A DNA stretch of 64,000 nucleotides from Streptomyces resistomycificus (GTDB lineage Bacteria > Actinomycetota > Actinomycetes > Streptomycetales > Streptomycetaceae), in assembly GCF_001514265.1 (NCBI RefSeq), contig NZ_KQ948995.1, positions 124,001 through 188,000 of the forward strand. Reading direction: 5' to 3'. A program made the translations under genes and the position numbers. Under the pieces are notes generated by a model. That model saw nothing but the letters and a program-made list of their open reading frames with translations, was not told the origin of the DNA and made no database searches. Shown in pieces: positions 55,796 through 64,000 of this stretch (within the stretch, counting starts at the first letter, position 1; each line of letters opens with the position of its first letter).

Positions 55796-57994
55796 ATGGG
55801 CGACAAGGCGAACGCACACCCCGGAGCCGCCGGCAGGGCTACGGCGGCCGACCAACCCGCGTCCGTACGGAATGTGGTGCTGGTCGGCCACTCCGGATCG
55901 GGCAAGACGACATTGGTGGAGGCTCTCGCGCTGACAGCGGGAGCGGTGAACCGGGCGGGCCGCGTGGAGGACGGCGGCACCGTCTCCGACTACGACGACA
56001 TCGAGCACCGGCAGCAGCGCTCGGTGCAGCTCTCCCTGGTGCCCGTCGCATGGGACGGGTACAAGATCAACCTTCTCGACACCCCCGGATACGCCGACTT
56101 CGTCGGAGAACTGCGGGCCGGTCTGCGAGCGGCGGACGCGGCCCTCTTCGTCGTCTCGGCCTCCGACGGCGTGGACGGCTCGACGCGCATGGTGTGGGAG
56201 GAGTGCGCGGCCGTCGGCATGCCGAGGGCGATCGTGGTCACGCACCTGGAGTCCGCGCGGGCGGACTTCGAGGAGATGACACGGATCTGCGCCGAGGCCT
56301 TCGGCGGCGACGACCCCGATGCCGTACTTCCCCTGTACCTGCCGTTGCGCGGCCCGCAGGCGCCGGACGGGCACGCGCCCGTGACCGGTCTGATCGGGCT
56401 GTTGTCGCAGAAACTGTTCGACTACGCGTCCGGGGAGCGCGAGGAGTCCGAGCCGGTCGAGGACCAGCTGCCGCTGATCGAGGAGGCCCGCAACCGGCTG
56501 ATCGAGGGGATCATCTCGGAGAGCGAGGACGAGACCCTCATGGACCGCTACCTCGGCGGTGAGCAGGTCGACGTCAAGACGCTGATCGAGGACCTGGAGC
56601 GGGCCGTCGCGCGCGGGGTCTTCTTCCCGGTCCTGGCCGCGGCGCCGGCCGCCGACGGGGCCAGGCAGGGACTCGGCACGGTCGAGCTGCTGGAACTGGT
56701 CACACGGGGCTTCCCGACCCCGCTGGAGCGCACGGCACCGAGGGTCACCACGGTCGACGGCACACCGCGCGAGCTGGAGCTGTGCGATCCGGACGGGCCC
56801 CTGGTCGCGGAGGTCGTGAAGACGTCCTCCGACCCGTACGTGGGCCGGGTCTCGCTGGTGCGGGTCTTCTCGGGGACTTTGCACCCGGACGAGACCGTGC
56901 ACGTGTCCGGGCACGGTCTCGCCGACCGGGGGCACGAGGACCACGACGTCGACGAGCGGATCGGCGCCCTGTCCGCGCCGTTCGGCAAGCACCAGCGGAC
57001 GCTCACCCACTGCATCGCCGGCGATCTCGCGTGCGTGGCCAAGCTCGGACGGGCCGAGACCGGGGACACCCTGTCGGCCAAGGACGACCCGCTGCTCATG
57101 GAGCCCTGGGAGATGCCCGACCCGCTGCTGCCGCTCGCCATCCAGGCACACAGCAAGGCGGACGAGGACAAGCTCTCCCAGGGGCTGTCCCGGCTGGTCG
57201 CCGAGGATCCCACGATGCGCCTCGAGCAGAACCAGGACACCCACCAGGTGGTGCTGTGGTGCCTGGGCGAGGCACACGCCGACGTGGCGCTGGAGCGGCT
57301 GCGCAGCCGGTACGGCGTACAGGTCGACGTCATCCCGCACCGGGTCTCCCTCCGGGAGACGTTCGCGGCGAAGTCGGGTGGCCGTGGCCGCCACGTGAAG
57401 CAGTCCGGAGGGCACGGGCAGTTCGCCATCTGCGAGATCGAGGTGGAGCCCCTGCCGGGTGGTTCGGGCATCGAGTTCGTGGACAAGGTGGTCGGCGGGG
57501 CGGTGCCGCGCCAGTTCATCCCCTCCGTGGAGAAGGGCGTAAGGGCCCAGGCGGCCAAGGGAGTTGCCGCCGGACATCAGCTCATCGACATCCGGGTGAC
57601 CCTGCTGGACGGCAAGGCGCACTCCGTGGACTCCTCGGACGCCGCGTTCCAGACGGCCGGCGCGCTGGCGCTGCGGGAGGCGGCGGCCGACGCGAGGATC
57701 CATCTGCTGGAGCCGGTGGCCGAGGTGAGCGTCCTGGTCGGCGACGAGTACGTGGGCGCGGTGATGAGCGACCTGTCCGGGCGGCGTGGCCGGGTGCTCG
57801 GCACGGAACAGACCAACGGGGGGCGCACGCTGGTGCGCGCGGAGGTGCCCGAGATCGAGATCGGGCGCTATGCCGTCGATCTGCGCTCCCTGTCCCACGG
57901 CACGGCGCGTTTCAGCCGCTCCTACGCGCGGCACGAGCCGATGCCGCCGCAGGTCGCCGAGAGGGTCCGTGAAGAGGCGGGCAGCGTCCTGTAG
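55796..57994 (+). CDS. Elongation factor G-like protein
   Basis: EF-G/tetracycline-protection-like translational GTPase of unknown role; counterpart of mycobacterial FusA2. The 732-residue protein has the G1 loop GHSGSGKTTLVEAL (31-38) and G3 DTPGYADFVGE, but G2 is QQRSVQLS in place of the usual RGIT. G4 is THLE (149-152) where NKxD is expected. Domains II to V are all present; domain IV shows SGGRGRHVKQSGGHGQFAI and the end RRGRVLGTEQTNG. Start ATG follows GGGAGGCAGGACC. The canonical EF-G belongs in the ribosomal protein region, outside this window. Confidence 0.93.
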   Translation: MGDKANAHPGAAGRATAADQPASVRNVVLVGHSGSGKTTLVEALALTAGAVNRAGRVEDGGTVSDYDDIEHRQQRSVQLSLVPVAWDGYKINLLDTPGYADFVGELRAGLRAADAALFVVSASDGVDGSTRMVWEECAAVGMPRAIVVTHLESARADFEEMTRICAEAFGGDDPDAVLPLYLPLRGPQAPDGHAPVTGLIGLLSQKLFDYASGEREESEPVEDQLPLIEEARNRLIEGIISESEDETLMDRYLGGEQVDVKTLIEDLERAVARGVFFPVLAAAPAADGARQGLGTVELLELVTRGFPTPLERTAPRVTTVDGTPRELELCDPDGPLVAEVVKTSSDPYVGRVSLVRVFSGTLHPDETVHVSGHGLADRGHEDHDVDERIGALSAPFGKHQRTLTHCIAGDLACVAKLGRAETGDTLSAKDDPLLMEPWEMPDPLLPLAIQAHSKADEDKLSQGLSRLVAEDPTMRLEQNQDTHQVVLWCLGEAHADVALERLRSRYGVQVDVIPHRVSLRETFAAKSGGRGRHVKQSGGHGQFAICEIEVEPLPGGSGIEFVDKVVGGAVPRQFIPSVEKGVRAQAAKGVAAGHQLIDIRVTLLDGKAHSVDSSDAAFQTAGALALREAAADARIHLLEPVAEVSVLVGDEYVGAVMSDLSGRRGRVLGTEQTNGGRTLVRAEVPEIEIGRYAVDLRSLSHGTARFSRSYARHEPMPPQVAERVREEAGSVL

Positions 57995-58271
57995 TTGGCG
58001 TCCGGCACCGTACAGGTGAGGTTGCCGGGAGCCGTACGAACGACGTATTCGGAACGCTCCCCTCCACGTCGGCGGGCGGCTGCGGCCGTCCGCCGACGGC
58101 GTGTTGGAGCCCGCGTGGGACAGCCTGTTGGAGTCCGCGTGGACGGCGGGTTGATACGTCCGCCGACGGATGTCCGTGCCTGCGGATACGCTGATGACCT
58201 GATCAACAGGTGTGCGAAGCAAGGAAGTCGGGAAGGCCGCATGAGCAGGCAGGCGGCGATCGGGGGCGGGA
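57995..58271. other. Intergenic region with short direct repeats
   Basis: GTCCGCCGACGG occurs twice (58088-58099 and 58158-58169). Between the copies, TGTTGGAG followed by CCCGCGTGG or TCCGCGTGG also occurs twice. I see no gene. It precedes the unassigned membrane protein and may contain its promoter. Confidence 0.5.
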
Positions 58272-59933
58272 ATGACCGTTGACGGCGGTTACGCGGACAT
58301 CTTCGGTCCGCAGGTGCCGCGTACGGGTGACGGAGGCCAGACGTCGACGTTCGCGTTGGCCTCGGCGGCCTATCGGGACAACGACGTCAAGGACATCCTC
58401 AAGGCCAACAGCGAGTGGCACCAGTCGACCGTCAAGGACGGCCGCTCATGGGCGCGGATCTTCCGGCCCAACCTGGGCGAGGCCTTCTCCGCGGCCGTGA
58501 TCGCCCGCATGCTGGGCGCCGGCCGCAAGCCGCTCATCCAGTCCTTCGGCGCCGAGCCGCAGGTCGTCGTCGAGCACTGTCTCGCGGCCAACAACATCCG
58601 CAGGGACCGCGACAACCTGCTGACGATCGTCACGGTGCTGTGCGGTCTGCTGTTCCTGCCCGGGCTCCTCATCTGGCTGCTGGTCTTCCAGATCCGCACC
58701 ACCGTGGCGAAGACCGAGAACAAGCAGGCCGGAGCCCTCGCCACCACCCTGCTCGTCGGCGTCGGCGCGCTCGCCGTGATCTTCCTCGTACGCACCCCGT
58801 TCGACGGGTTCTGGGCTTGGTACGCGCGAGCGTCGATCGTGTTGCCGGTCGTCGGCTGGTTCTGGGCCAAGCAGATCTGCGAGCGGACCGCCCGGGACCT
58901 CAGGGAGCGCTGGAACAGTCTGCTGTCCGGCAGCAGCGTCGGCGCCAAGGTGCCCGAGGCGGTGCCGAGCAGCCCCGGCGAGACCGCGGCCGAGCAGCTG
59001 CGCCAGTCCCTCGCCAAGCTGAGCGCCGAGCAGCAGTCCAACTCGGTCTTCTACGCCGGCCCCAAGGGCATACTCGGCATGGGCACCCGCTGGGGCAGCT
59101 GGCAGCTCGCCGAGGACCTGGTGGCCGCCGACCCCACCCGGGAGATCCACCCGTTCCGCAGCTGGGACGTCATACGCTCCATCCACGACAAGCTGCGGAT
59201 GATGGAGCGGAACACGCTGAACACGGGCGGCTTCCCCAAGCCGTCCGTACGGCACTGGATCGTCACCCCCGTCGGGGAGAACGCCGACGCGGTGTCACGG
59301 CCCGAGGGCACGGACGTGGACGCGTACCAGGTCAAGAACCACGCCATACAGGACATCTGCAACAAGCAGCAGTTCGGCGCGGGTGACCGGCACTACCTGG
59401 GCGTGCAGTGGACGCTGTGGGACGGGCAGCTGGTCATCACCATGCTGATCACGGTGACCGTGCTGCACGAGACGCTGCGCATCGAGGTGACCGGGCACGC
59501 GCTGGGGCCGGTGCACTCGCTGTTCACCTCGAAGCCGGCGGCCAAGGAGAAGGAGGTCGCCAAGTCGGTCAGGTTCTGGGAGACCCGGAAGGTGAAGCTC
59601 CCGCTGGTCGACGCGGACGAGGTAGTGCGGCTGGCGGCCCGGGCACCGCTGACCCGGTATCCGCCGCTGCTGAACTGGCTCGGCGGCGGGCTGTCCCTGC
59701 CCGAGCCCTTCGGGCTGCGGCACGCCTGGGCGGACAAGCCGTGGCGGCACCGCTTCATGGCCGACGACGCGCTGCGCGCGGCCACACCGGTGCTGCGGGT
59801 CGTGCACGCGGCGGCGATCCGGGTCCTGGAGGAGAACGGCGTCGACACGGAGAAGTTCGGCAACCGGTCGGCGTTCCTCAGCACCGCGGTGCAGGACGCG
59901 TCACCGCGGAAGGCGGACGTCTACGACGCGTAG
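58272..59933 (+). CDS. Large membrane protein of unknown function
   Basis: I do not recognise this family. The 553-residue protein has a soluble N-terminal part of about 110 residues, three membrane helices at about 116-141, 153-173 and 186-200, and a C-terminal part of about 350 residues, probably cytoplasmic. That part has a Gly/aromatic-rich stretch YAGPKGILGMGTRWGSWQLA (261-280) followed by acidic EDL, and a repeated pattern of Trp and Arg. A hydrophobic stretch near 386-399 may be a beta strand or a weak helix. The ATG at 58272 follows GGGGGCGGGA. No enzymatic motif or Cys cluster is visible. Confidence 0.85.
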   Translation: MTVDGGYADIFGPQVPRTGDGGQTSTFALASAAYRDNDVKDILKANSEWHQSTVKDGRSWARIFRPNLGEAFSAAVIARMLGAGRKPLIQSFGAEPQVVVEHCLAANNIRRDRDNLLTIVTVLCGLLFLPGLLIWLLVFQIRTTVAKTENKQAGALATTLLVGVGALAVIFLVRTPFDGFWAWYARASIVLPVVGWFWAKQICERTARDLRERWNSLLSGSSVGAKVPEAVPSSPGETAAEQLRQSLAKLSAEQQSNSVFYAGPKGILGMGTRWGSWQLAEDLVAADPTREIHPFRSWDVIRSIHDKLRMMERNTLNTGGFPKPSVRHWIVTPVGENADAVSRPEGTDVDAYQVKNHAIQDICNKQQFGAGDRHYLGVQWTLWDGQLVITMLITVTVLHETLRIEVTGHALGPVHSLFTSKPAAKEKEVAKSVRFWETRKVKLPLVDADEVVRLAARAPLTRYPPLLNWLGGGLSLPEPFGLRHAWADKPWRHRFMADDALRAATPVLRVVHAAAIRVLEENGVDTEKFGNRSAFLSTAVQDASPRKADVYDA

Positions 59934-60023
59934 GTCTCCGTCGGTGGGGCGGGGGCGTGCGGGTCAGGCTGCTGCGCCGTCATCGGGCGCGGCACCCCAG
60001 CCCGCAAGCCTCCAAGCCCCTGC

Positions 60024-60047
60024 GGTCTGAACGGCCTCGTTCAGACC
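60024..60047 (-). terminator. HIT gene terminator
   Basis: Perfect 10-bp stem (60024-60033 with 60038-60047) and GCCT loop, overlapping the HIT stop codon at 60041-60043. It may also serve the convergent membrane protein gene. Confidence 0.7.
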
Positions 60048-60586
60048 GGCCAGGCCTCCGCCAGCATCTTCCGGGTGTCCGCCAGCAGCTGCGGCAGCAC
60101 CCTCGTGTGACCGACCACCGGCATGAAGTTGGTGTCGCCGCCCCAGCGCGGCACGATGTGCTGGTGCAGGTGGGCCGCGATACCGGCCCCCGCCACCGAG
60201 CCCTGGTTCATGCCGATGTTGAAGCCGTGGGCACCGGACGCGCTGCGCAGCGCGGTCATGGCCTGCTTGGTCAGCGTGCCCAGCTCGACCGTCTCCGCGT
60301 CGGTGAGGTCCGTGTAGTCGGCGACGTGCCGGTAGGGCACGACCATGAGGTGGCCGCCGTTGTACGGGTAGAGGTTGAGCACCGCGTAGACCTGCTCGCC
60401 GCGCCTCACGACCAGCCCGTCCTCGTCGGATTTGGCCGGGATCGAGCAGAAGGGGCAGCCGTCGTCGGCACCCGGGCCGGTCGGCTTGTTCTCACCCTGG
60501 ATGTAGGCCATCCGGTGGGGCGTCCACAGACGCTGGAACGCGTCCTGGGTCCCCACGCCCCACTGCTGCTCCGGCTCACTCGTCAT
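60041..60586 (-). CDS. HIT family nucleotide hydrolase
   Basis: Histidine-triad protein, possibly an Ap4A phosphorylase/hydrolase as described for the mycobacterial counterpart. The 181-residue protein has MAYIQGENK, a CPFC pair that could bind zinc, LNLYPYNGGHLMVVPYRHV and the triad HLHQHIVPRW. The ATG at 60586 is chosen; an ATG at 60598 is possible, and neither has a good ribosome site. In M. tuberculosis it lies between thrS and pgsA; here a channel gene and two plus-strand genes intervene. Confidence 0.92.
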   Translation of the reverse strand: MTSEPEQQWGVGTQDAFQRLWTPHRMAYIQGENKPTGPGADDGCPFCSIPAKSDEDGLVVRRGEQVYAVLNLYPYNGGHLMVVPYRHVADYTDLTDAETVELGTLTKQAMTALRSASGAHGFNIGMNQGSVAGAGIAAHLHQHIVPRWGGDTNFMPVVGHTRVLPQLLADTRKMLAEAWPV

Positions 60587-60665
60587 GCCATGCAGCATAT
60601 GGCTTCGCCCGTTCGCGCCGTGTCGCCGGGGTTCACGCGAAAGCGTCCCGGGCCAAGCTGGACGG

Positions 60666-61322
60666 ATGGGCAACGACAGCCGCCTGACCGACTGGGAGCG
60701 TCGCGCCGAGGTTCCGCTCGGCGTCGCCTCGCTGCTCTTCCTGACCTCGTACGCGGTGCGCGTCCTCGGTCACGACCTGCCGGAGGCGGTGCGGGACACG
60801 GCACTGGCGCTGACCTGCGCGAGCTGGGCGCTGTTCCTGATCGACTACGGGGTGCGCTGGCGGCTCAGCGGCCTGGGCCCGGGCTTCGTCAGCCGGCGCT
60901 GGCTGGACACGGTGGTCGTGCTGTTGCCCCTGTTGCGCCCGGTGCAGATCGTCAAGGTCTACGACGCCGTACAGCGTCGCCACGGCCACCCCCGCCTCTC
61001 CCTGCACGCCCGGGTGATCGTGTACGCGGGCCTGTCGGTGGCGTTGCTCGGGTTCGCCGGGGCGCTCGCCGTGTACCACCAGGAGTACGCCGCCCCGCAC
61101 GCGACGATCCGGACGTTCGGCGACTCGGTGTGGTGGACGTGCGCCACGCTGGCGACGGTGGGATACGGCGACGTCGCTCCCGTGACCCCGGCGGGGCGGG
61201 TGATCGCCGTCGGGCTGATGGGCTGCGGGCTGGCCCTGCTGGGCGCGGTCACCGGATCGTTCTCCGCCTGGCTGCTCCAGGTCTTCTCGCGGGAGGACGG
61301 CGAAGGGCCCCCGGCGAGCTGA
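60666..61322 (+). CDS. Small potassium channel family protein
   Basis: Probable voltage-gated-like or two-helix K+ channel. The 218-residue protein has hydrophobic segments at about 18-34, 45-60, 83-92, 119-141, and a last pair flanking the pore. The selectivity filter TLATVGYGDV lies near residue 165, followed by the inner helix (VIAVGLMGCGLALLGAVTGS). Basic Arg residues before the pore are present but no clear S4 repeat. Start ATG 60666 is 79 bases from the divergent HIT start. Confidence 0.92.
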   Translation: MGNDSRLTDWERRAEVPLGVASLLFLTSYAVRVLGHDLPEAVRDTALALTCASWALFLIDYGVRWRLSGLGPGFVSRRWLDTVVVLLPLLRPVQIVKVYDAVQRRHGHPRLSLHARVIVYAGLSVALLGFAGALAVYHQEYAAPHATIRTFGDSVWWTCATLATVGYGDVAPVTPAGRVIAVGLMGCGLALLGAVTGSFSAWLLQVFSREDGEGPPAS

Positions 61323-61338
61323 GACTCGCCGAGGGCCC
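61305..61338. terminator. Bidirectional terminator between channel gene and thrS
   Basis: The arms 61305-61318 and 61325-61338 pair over 14 bp with one mismatch. The hairpin overlaps the channel stop and is 15 bases after the thrS stop on the other strand. Confidence 0.75.
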
Positions 61339-61352
61339 ACGCGCGAGGCGGA

Positions 61353-63329
61353 TCAGACCTGCGCCCGCTCCTCCACGACCTTCACGATCTTCGCGATGGC
61401 CTCGTCGACGGGGATGCCGTTCTCCTGCGAGCCGTCGCGGTAGCGGAAGGACACCGAGCCGTTCGACATGTCCTCGTCGCCCGCGATGACCATGAAGGGC
61501 ACCTTCTGCTTCTGGGCGTTGCGGATCTTCTTCTGCATACGGTCCGAGGAGGAGTCGACCTCCACCCGCAGCCCCTGCTTCTTGGCCGCGGCGGCGAACT
61601 TCTCCAGGTACTCGACGTGGCCGTCGCCGATCGGGATGCCGACCGCCTGGACCGGGGCCAGCCAGGCCGGGAAGGCGCCCGCGTAGTGCTCCAGGAGCAC
61701 CGCGAAGAACCGCTCGATGGAGCCGAACAGCGCGCGGTGGATCATGACCGGGCGCTGCTTGGAGCCGTCGGGCGAGGTGTACTCGAGCTCGAAGCGCTCC
61801 GGCAGGTTGAAGTCGAGCTGGATGGTCGACATCTGCCAGGTGCGGCCGATGGCGTCCTTGGTCTGGACGGAGATCTTCGGGCCGTAGAAGGCGGCGCCGC
61901 CCGGGTCGGGCACGAGCGGGAGCCCCTGCTTCTCGGCCACCTGGCGCAGCGTCTCGGTCGCCTCCTCCCAGACCTCGTCGGAGCCGACGAACTTCTCCGG
62001 GTCCTTGGTGGACAGCTCCAGGTAGAAGTCGGTGAGTCCGTAGTCGCGCAGCAGGCCGAGGACGAAGGTGAGCGTCTTGTCGAGCTCCTCGGACATCTGC
62101 TCACGTGTGCAGTAGATGTGCGCGTCGTCCTGGGTGAAGCCGCGGGCCCGGGTCAGGCCGTGCACGACGCCCGACTTCTCGTACCGGTACACGGTCCCGA
62201 ACTCGAAGAGGCGCAGCGGCAGTTCACGGTACGAGCGGCCGCGCGCGTCGAAGATCAGGTTGTGCATCGGGCAGTTCATGGGCTTGAGGTAGTAGTCCAC
62301 GCCCTCGTCGAGCTGCATGGGCGGGTACATGCCGTCGGCGTACCAGTCCAGGTGGCCCGAGGTCTCGAAGAGCTTCCCCTTCGTCGCGTGCGGGGTGTAG
62401 ACGAACTCGTAGCCCTCCTCCTCGTGGCGGCGGCGCGAGTAGTCCTCCATGACCCGGCGGATGATGCCGCCCTTGGGGTGGAAGACGGCGAGGCCGGAGC
62501 CGATCTGCTCGGGGATCGAGAACAGGTCGAGCTCGGAGCCCAGCTTGCGGTGGTCGCGCTTCTCGGCCTCGGCGAGGAAGTCGAGGTGCGCCTTCAGCTC
62601 GTCCTTGGTCGGCCACGCGGTGCCGTAGATGCGCTGGAGCATCGGGTTCTTCTCGCTGCCGCGCCAGTAGGCGGCCGCGTTGCGCATCAGCTTGAACGCC
62701 GGGATGTTGCGGGTCGTCGGCAGGTGGGGACCGCGGCAGAGGTCCTTCCAGCACAGGTCGCCGGTCTTCGCGTCGAGGTTGTCGTAGATGGTGAGCTCGC
62801 CGGCTCCCACCTCGACGTCCGCGCCGTCGTCGCTCGAAGCGGAACCCTTGAGGCCGATCAGCTCCAGCTTGTACGGCTCGTCGGCCAGTTCCTCGCGGGC
62901 GGCCTCGTCCGTGACCACACGGCGGGCGAAGCGCTGGCCGCGCTTCTGGATCTCCTGCATCTTCTTCTCGACGGCCTTGAGATCCTCGGGCGTGAACGGC
63001 TTCTCGACGTCGAAGTCGTAGTAGAAGCCGTCCTTGACCGGCGGGCCGATGCCCAGCTTGGCCTCGGGGAAGAGCTCCTGCACGGCCTGCGCCATGACGT
63101 GCGCGGTGGAGTGGCGCAGGATGTCGAGGCCGTCCTTGGAGGAGATCTCGACGCCCTCGACGGACTCGCCGTCCTGGAGCGCGTACGACAGGTCCTTGAG
63201 CTCCCCGCTCACGCGCGCGGCGATGATCGAGCGCTCGCCGGCGAAGAGCTCGGCAGCCGTAGTGCCCGTCGTCACCACGCGCTCTTCCCGCTCGGAATCG
63301 CGATGGATGATCACACGGACGTCTGACAC
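61353..63329 (-). CDS. thrS: Threonyl-tRNA synthetase
   Basis: Charges tRNA-Thr and edits Ser-tRNA. The 658-residue protein has an N-terminal TGS domain, the editing domain with HSTAHVMAQAV, and a class II core with KPMNCPMHNLI (zinc Cys) and TRARGFTQDDAHIYC. A C-terminal anticodon domain ends KIVKVVEERAQV. The start is the GTG at 63329 after AGGAGAG; a longer upstream frame lacks similarity. No T-box leader motif is visible. Confidence 0.98.
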   Translation of the reverse strand: MSDVRVIIHRDSEREERVVTTGTTAAELFAGERSIIAARVSGELKDLSYALQDGESVEGVEISSKDGLDILRHSTAHVMAQAVQELFPEAKLGIGPPVKDGFYYDFDVEKPFTPEDLKAVEKKMQEIQKRGQRFARRVVTDEAAREELADEPYKLELIGLKGSASSDDGADVEVGAGELTIYDNLDAKTGDLCWKDLCRGPHLPTTRNIPAFKLMRNAAAYWRGSEKNPMLQRIYGTAWPTKDELKAHLDFLAEAEKRDHRKLGSELDLFSIPEQIGSGLAVFHPKGGIIRRVMEDYSRRRHEEEGYEFVYTPHATKGKLFETSGHLDWYADGMYPPMQLDEGVDYYLKPMNCPMHNLIFDARGRSYRELPLRLFEFGTVYRYEKSGVVHGLTRARGFTQDDAHIYCTREQMSEELDKTLTFVLGLLRDYGLTDFYLELSTKDPEKFVGSDEVWEEATETLRQVAEKQGLPLVPDPGGAAFYGPKISVQTKDAIGRTWQMSTIQLDFNLPERFELEYTSPDGSKQRPVMIHRALFGSIERFFAVLLEHYAGAFPAWLAPVQAVGIPIGDGHVEYLEKFAAAAKKQGLRVEVDSSSDRMQKKIRNAQKQKVPFMVIAGDEDMSNGSVSFRYRDGSQENGIPVDEAIAKIVKVVEERAQV

Positions 63330-63450
63330 CGGTCTCTCCTGACTGAAGGTGGGGTGCGGCGCCATACCGGGAGCGCGCGCATGAGAAGGATCGTACCGAC
63401 CCGGCACCGCGCACCGCGAAACGGATGACCGCCGCCCCGCTCCGCCCGCC

Positions 63451-64000
63451 TCAGTCCCCTCCGCAGGCCTCCTCGAAGAAGGCCGCGATCTCGGAGTTGT
63501 CCTGCAGTGACTTCATCAGCCGGTCCCGCTCGGCCTCGTCGACCTGCACCGGTGCGACCCCGGAGGCGTCCGTGAGCCGCCGGAAGCCTCCCCGGCTCTC
63601 CAGCCGCCCGTGCACCCGCACCGGCAGCCCGACGAGGTGCGCGTGCCCGGCGATCCGGTACGACTCCTCGTCCAGCGTCAGCCGCAGGTGCGGGATCTCG
63701 GCGCCCGCGATCACCCGCAGCCGTACCGATCCCTCGCCGCGCGCCCCCGACCGGTGCATCCGGACCACCGCGCCCGTGATCCGCACCGGCACGGAGGGTT
63801 CCGCACGCAGATAGCGGGCCCCGGCCTCACGCAGCACGGGCAGGTCGCCGGGCGAGAACTCGACGGCCTCGGCACGGGCCGCGCACCCTGCGGGCACACC
63901 GGCCGCCGGCGCCCAGTCCACGCCGACACGCGCGCCCTCCGTACCGCGCACGAGGGCGATCAGTGCCTCCGTGAGCTCGCGGCTGACGCCGGCCTCGACG
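63451..64000 (-). CDS. Hypothetical protein, 5' end cut by the window
   Basis: Unassigned. The reading frame stays open to the window edge, so the N-terminus is missing. The visible 183 residues begin with an amphipathic stretch and contain VGVDWAPAAG, then a beta-rich domain with PVRITGAVVRMHRSG, VRLRVIAGAEIPHLRLTLDE and LPVRVHGRLESRGGFRRLTD. It ends in an acidic helix (NSEIAAFFEEACGGD). The strand pattern looks like an OB-type or similar beta-barrel. It is upstream of thrS on the same strand with a 121-base gap. Confidence 0.75.
   Translation of the reverse strand, partial: VEAGVSRELTEALIALVRGTEGARVGVDWAPAAGVPAGCAARAEAVEFSPGDLPVLREAGARYLRAEPSVPVRITGAVVRMHRSGARGEGSVRLRVIAGAEIPHLRLTLDEESYRIAGHAHLVGLPVRVHGRLESRGGFRRLTDASGVAPVQVDEAERDRLMKSLQDNSEIAAFFEEACGGD

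Noticed and set aside
55772..58222. 816-codon minus-strand open frame opposite the EF-G-like gene
   Set aside because: Shadow of a clear coding gene; no ribosome site and no recognisable domain.
63330..63450. Possible T-box leader before thrS (also considered for alaS and hisS)
   Set aside because: No AGGGUGGNACCGCG-type T-box sequence is visible, and the gaps are too short.

Overview
This is a high-GC actinobacterial chromosome segment, almost certainly from a Streptomyces close to S. coelicolor. The evidence is the very high G+C at third codon positions, frequent GTG and TTG starts, the actinobacterial-type integration host factor, BldD, PIM-type lipid genes, and a gene order that I recognise as the conserved metK to thrS region of Streptomyces (around SCO1476 to SCO1532 as I recall it). 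Large blocks also match the order in Mycobacterium tuberculosis: pyrR-pyrB-pyrC-PH protein-carA-carB-pyrF-mihF-gmk-rpoZ-coaBC-metK, and hisS-MBL-ppi-relA-apt-secF-secD-ruvB-ruvA-ruvC-yebC-pdxT-pdxS-pimA-acyltransferase-pgsA-HIT-thrS. Names were assigned from protein sequence and this order; no database search was run.

Layout. 1-4113 (minus): metK, coaBC, rpoZ, gmk and the integration host factor gene. 4446-14413 (minus): the complete UMP pathway as one run, pyrR-pyrB-pyrC-PH membrane protein-carA-carB-pyrD-pyrF, with a recognisable PyrR-binding RNA hairpin over the pyrR ribosome site and a hairpin between carB and pyrD. 14568-15171 (plus): bldD with its own promoter and a BldD-box-like site. 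15374-17531 (minus): nusB, efp and an M24 peptidase-like protein with altered metal ligands. 17611-24339 (minus): a proline-rich P-loop ATPase, aroB-aroK-aroC-aroE and mltG. 24462-31148 (minus): ruvX, alaS, two small membrane proteins, rpsD and rarA.

31217-35555 is the most accessory-looking part: a VKOR-family thiol oxidoreductase on the minus strand, divergent from four tightly overlapping plus-strand genes (ABC ATPase, ABC-2 permease, NarL-type histidine kinase and response regulator). A near-perfect 20-bp palindrome lies in the shared intergenic region. 35617-37604 (minus): hisS and a glyoxalase II-like hydrolase. 37786-39969 (plus): a membrane-anchored cyclophilin and a DUF349 coiled-coil protein. 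40049-51784 (minus): relA, apt, secF-secD-yajC, ruvB-ruvA-ruvC, yebC and pdxT-pdxS. 51911-55483 (minus): a LemA-like membrane protein and the PI/PIM genes pimA, acyltransferase and pgsA. 55796-59933 (plus): an EF-G paralogue with non-canonical G2 and G4 motifs, and a 553-residue membrane protein I cannot assign. 60041-64000: HIT hydrolase (minus), a small potassium channel (plus), thrS (minus) and a hypothetical gene cut by the window end.

Most of the window is housekeeping, and I saw no tRNA, rRNA, CRISPR array, transposase or prophage. The best leads are regulatory (the PyrR hairpin, the perfect palindrome at the pgsA promoter, and the palindrome in the VKOR/ABC gap), the ABC plus two-component module, the unassigned membrane protein, and several core proteins with lost motifs or low-complexity insertions (M24 protein, EF-G-like protein, MltG, SecD).
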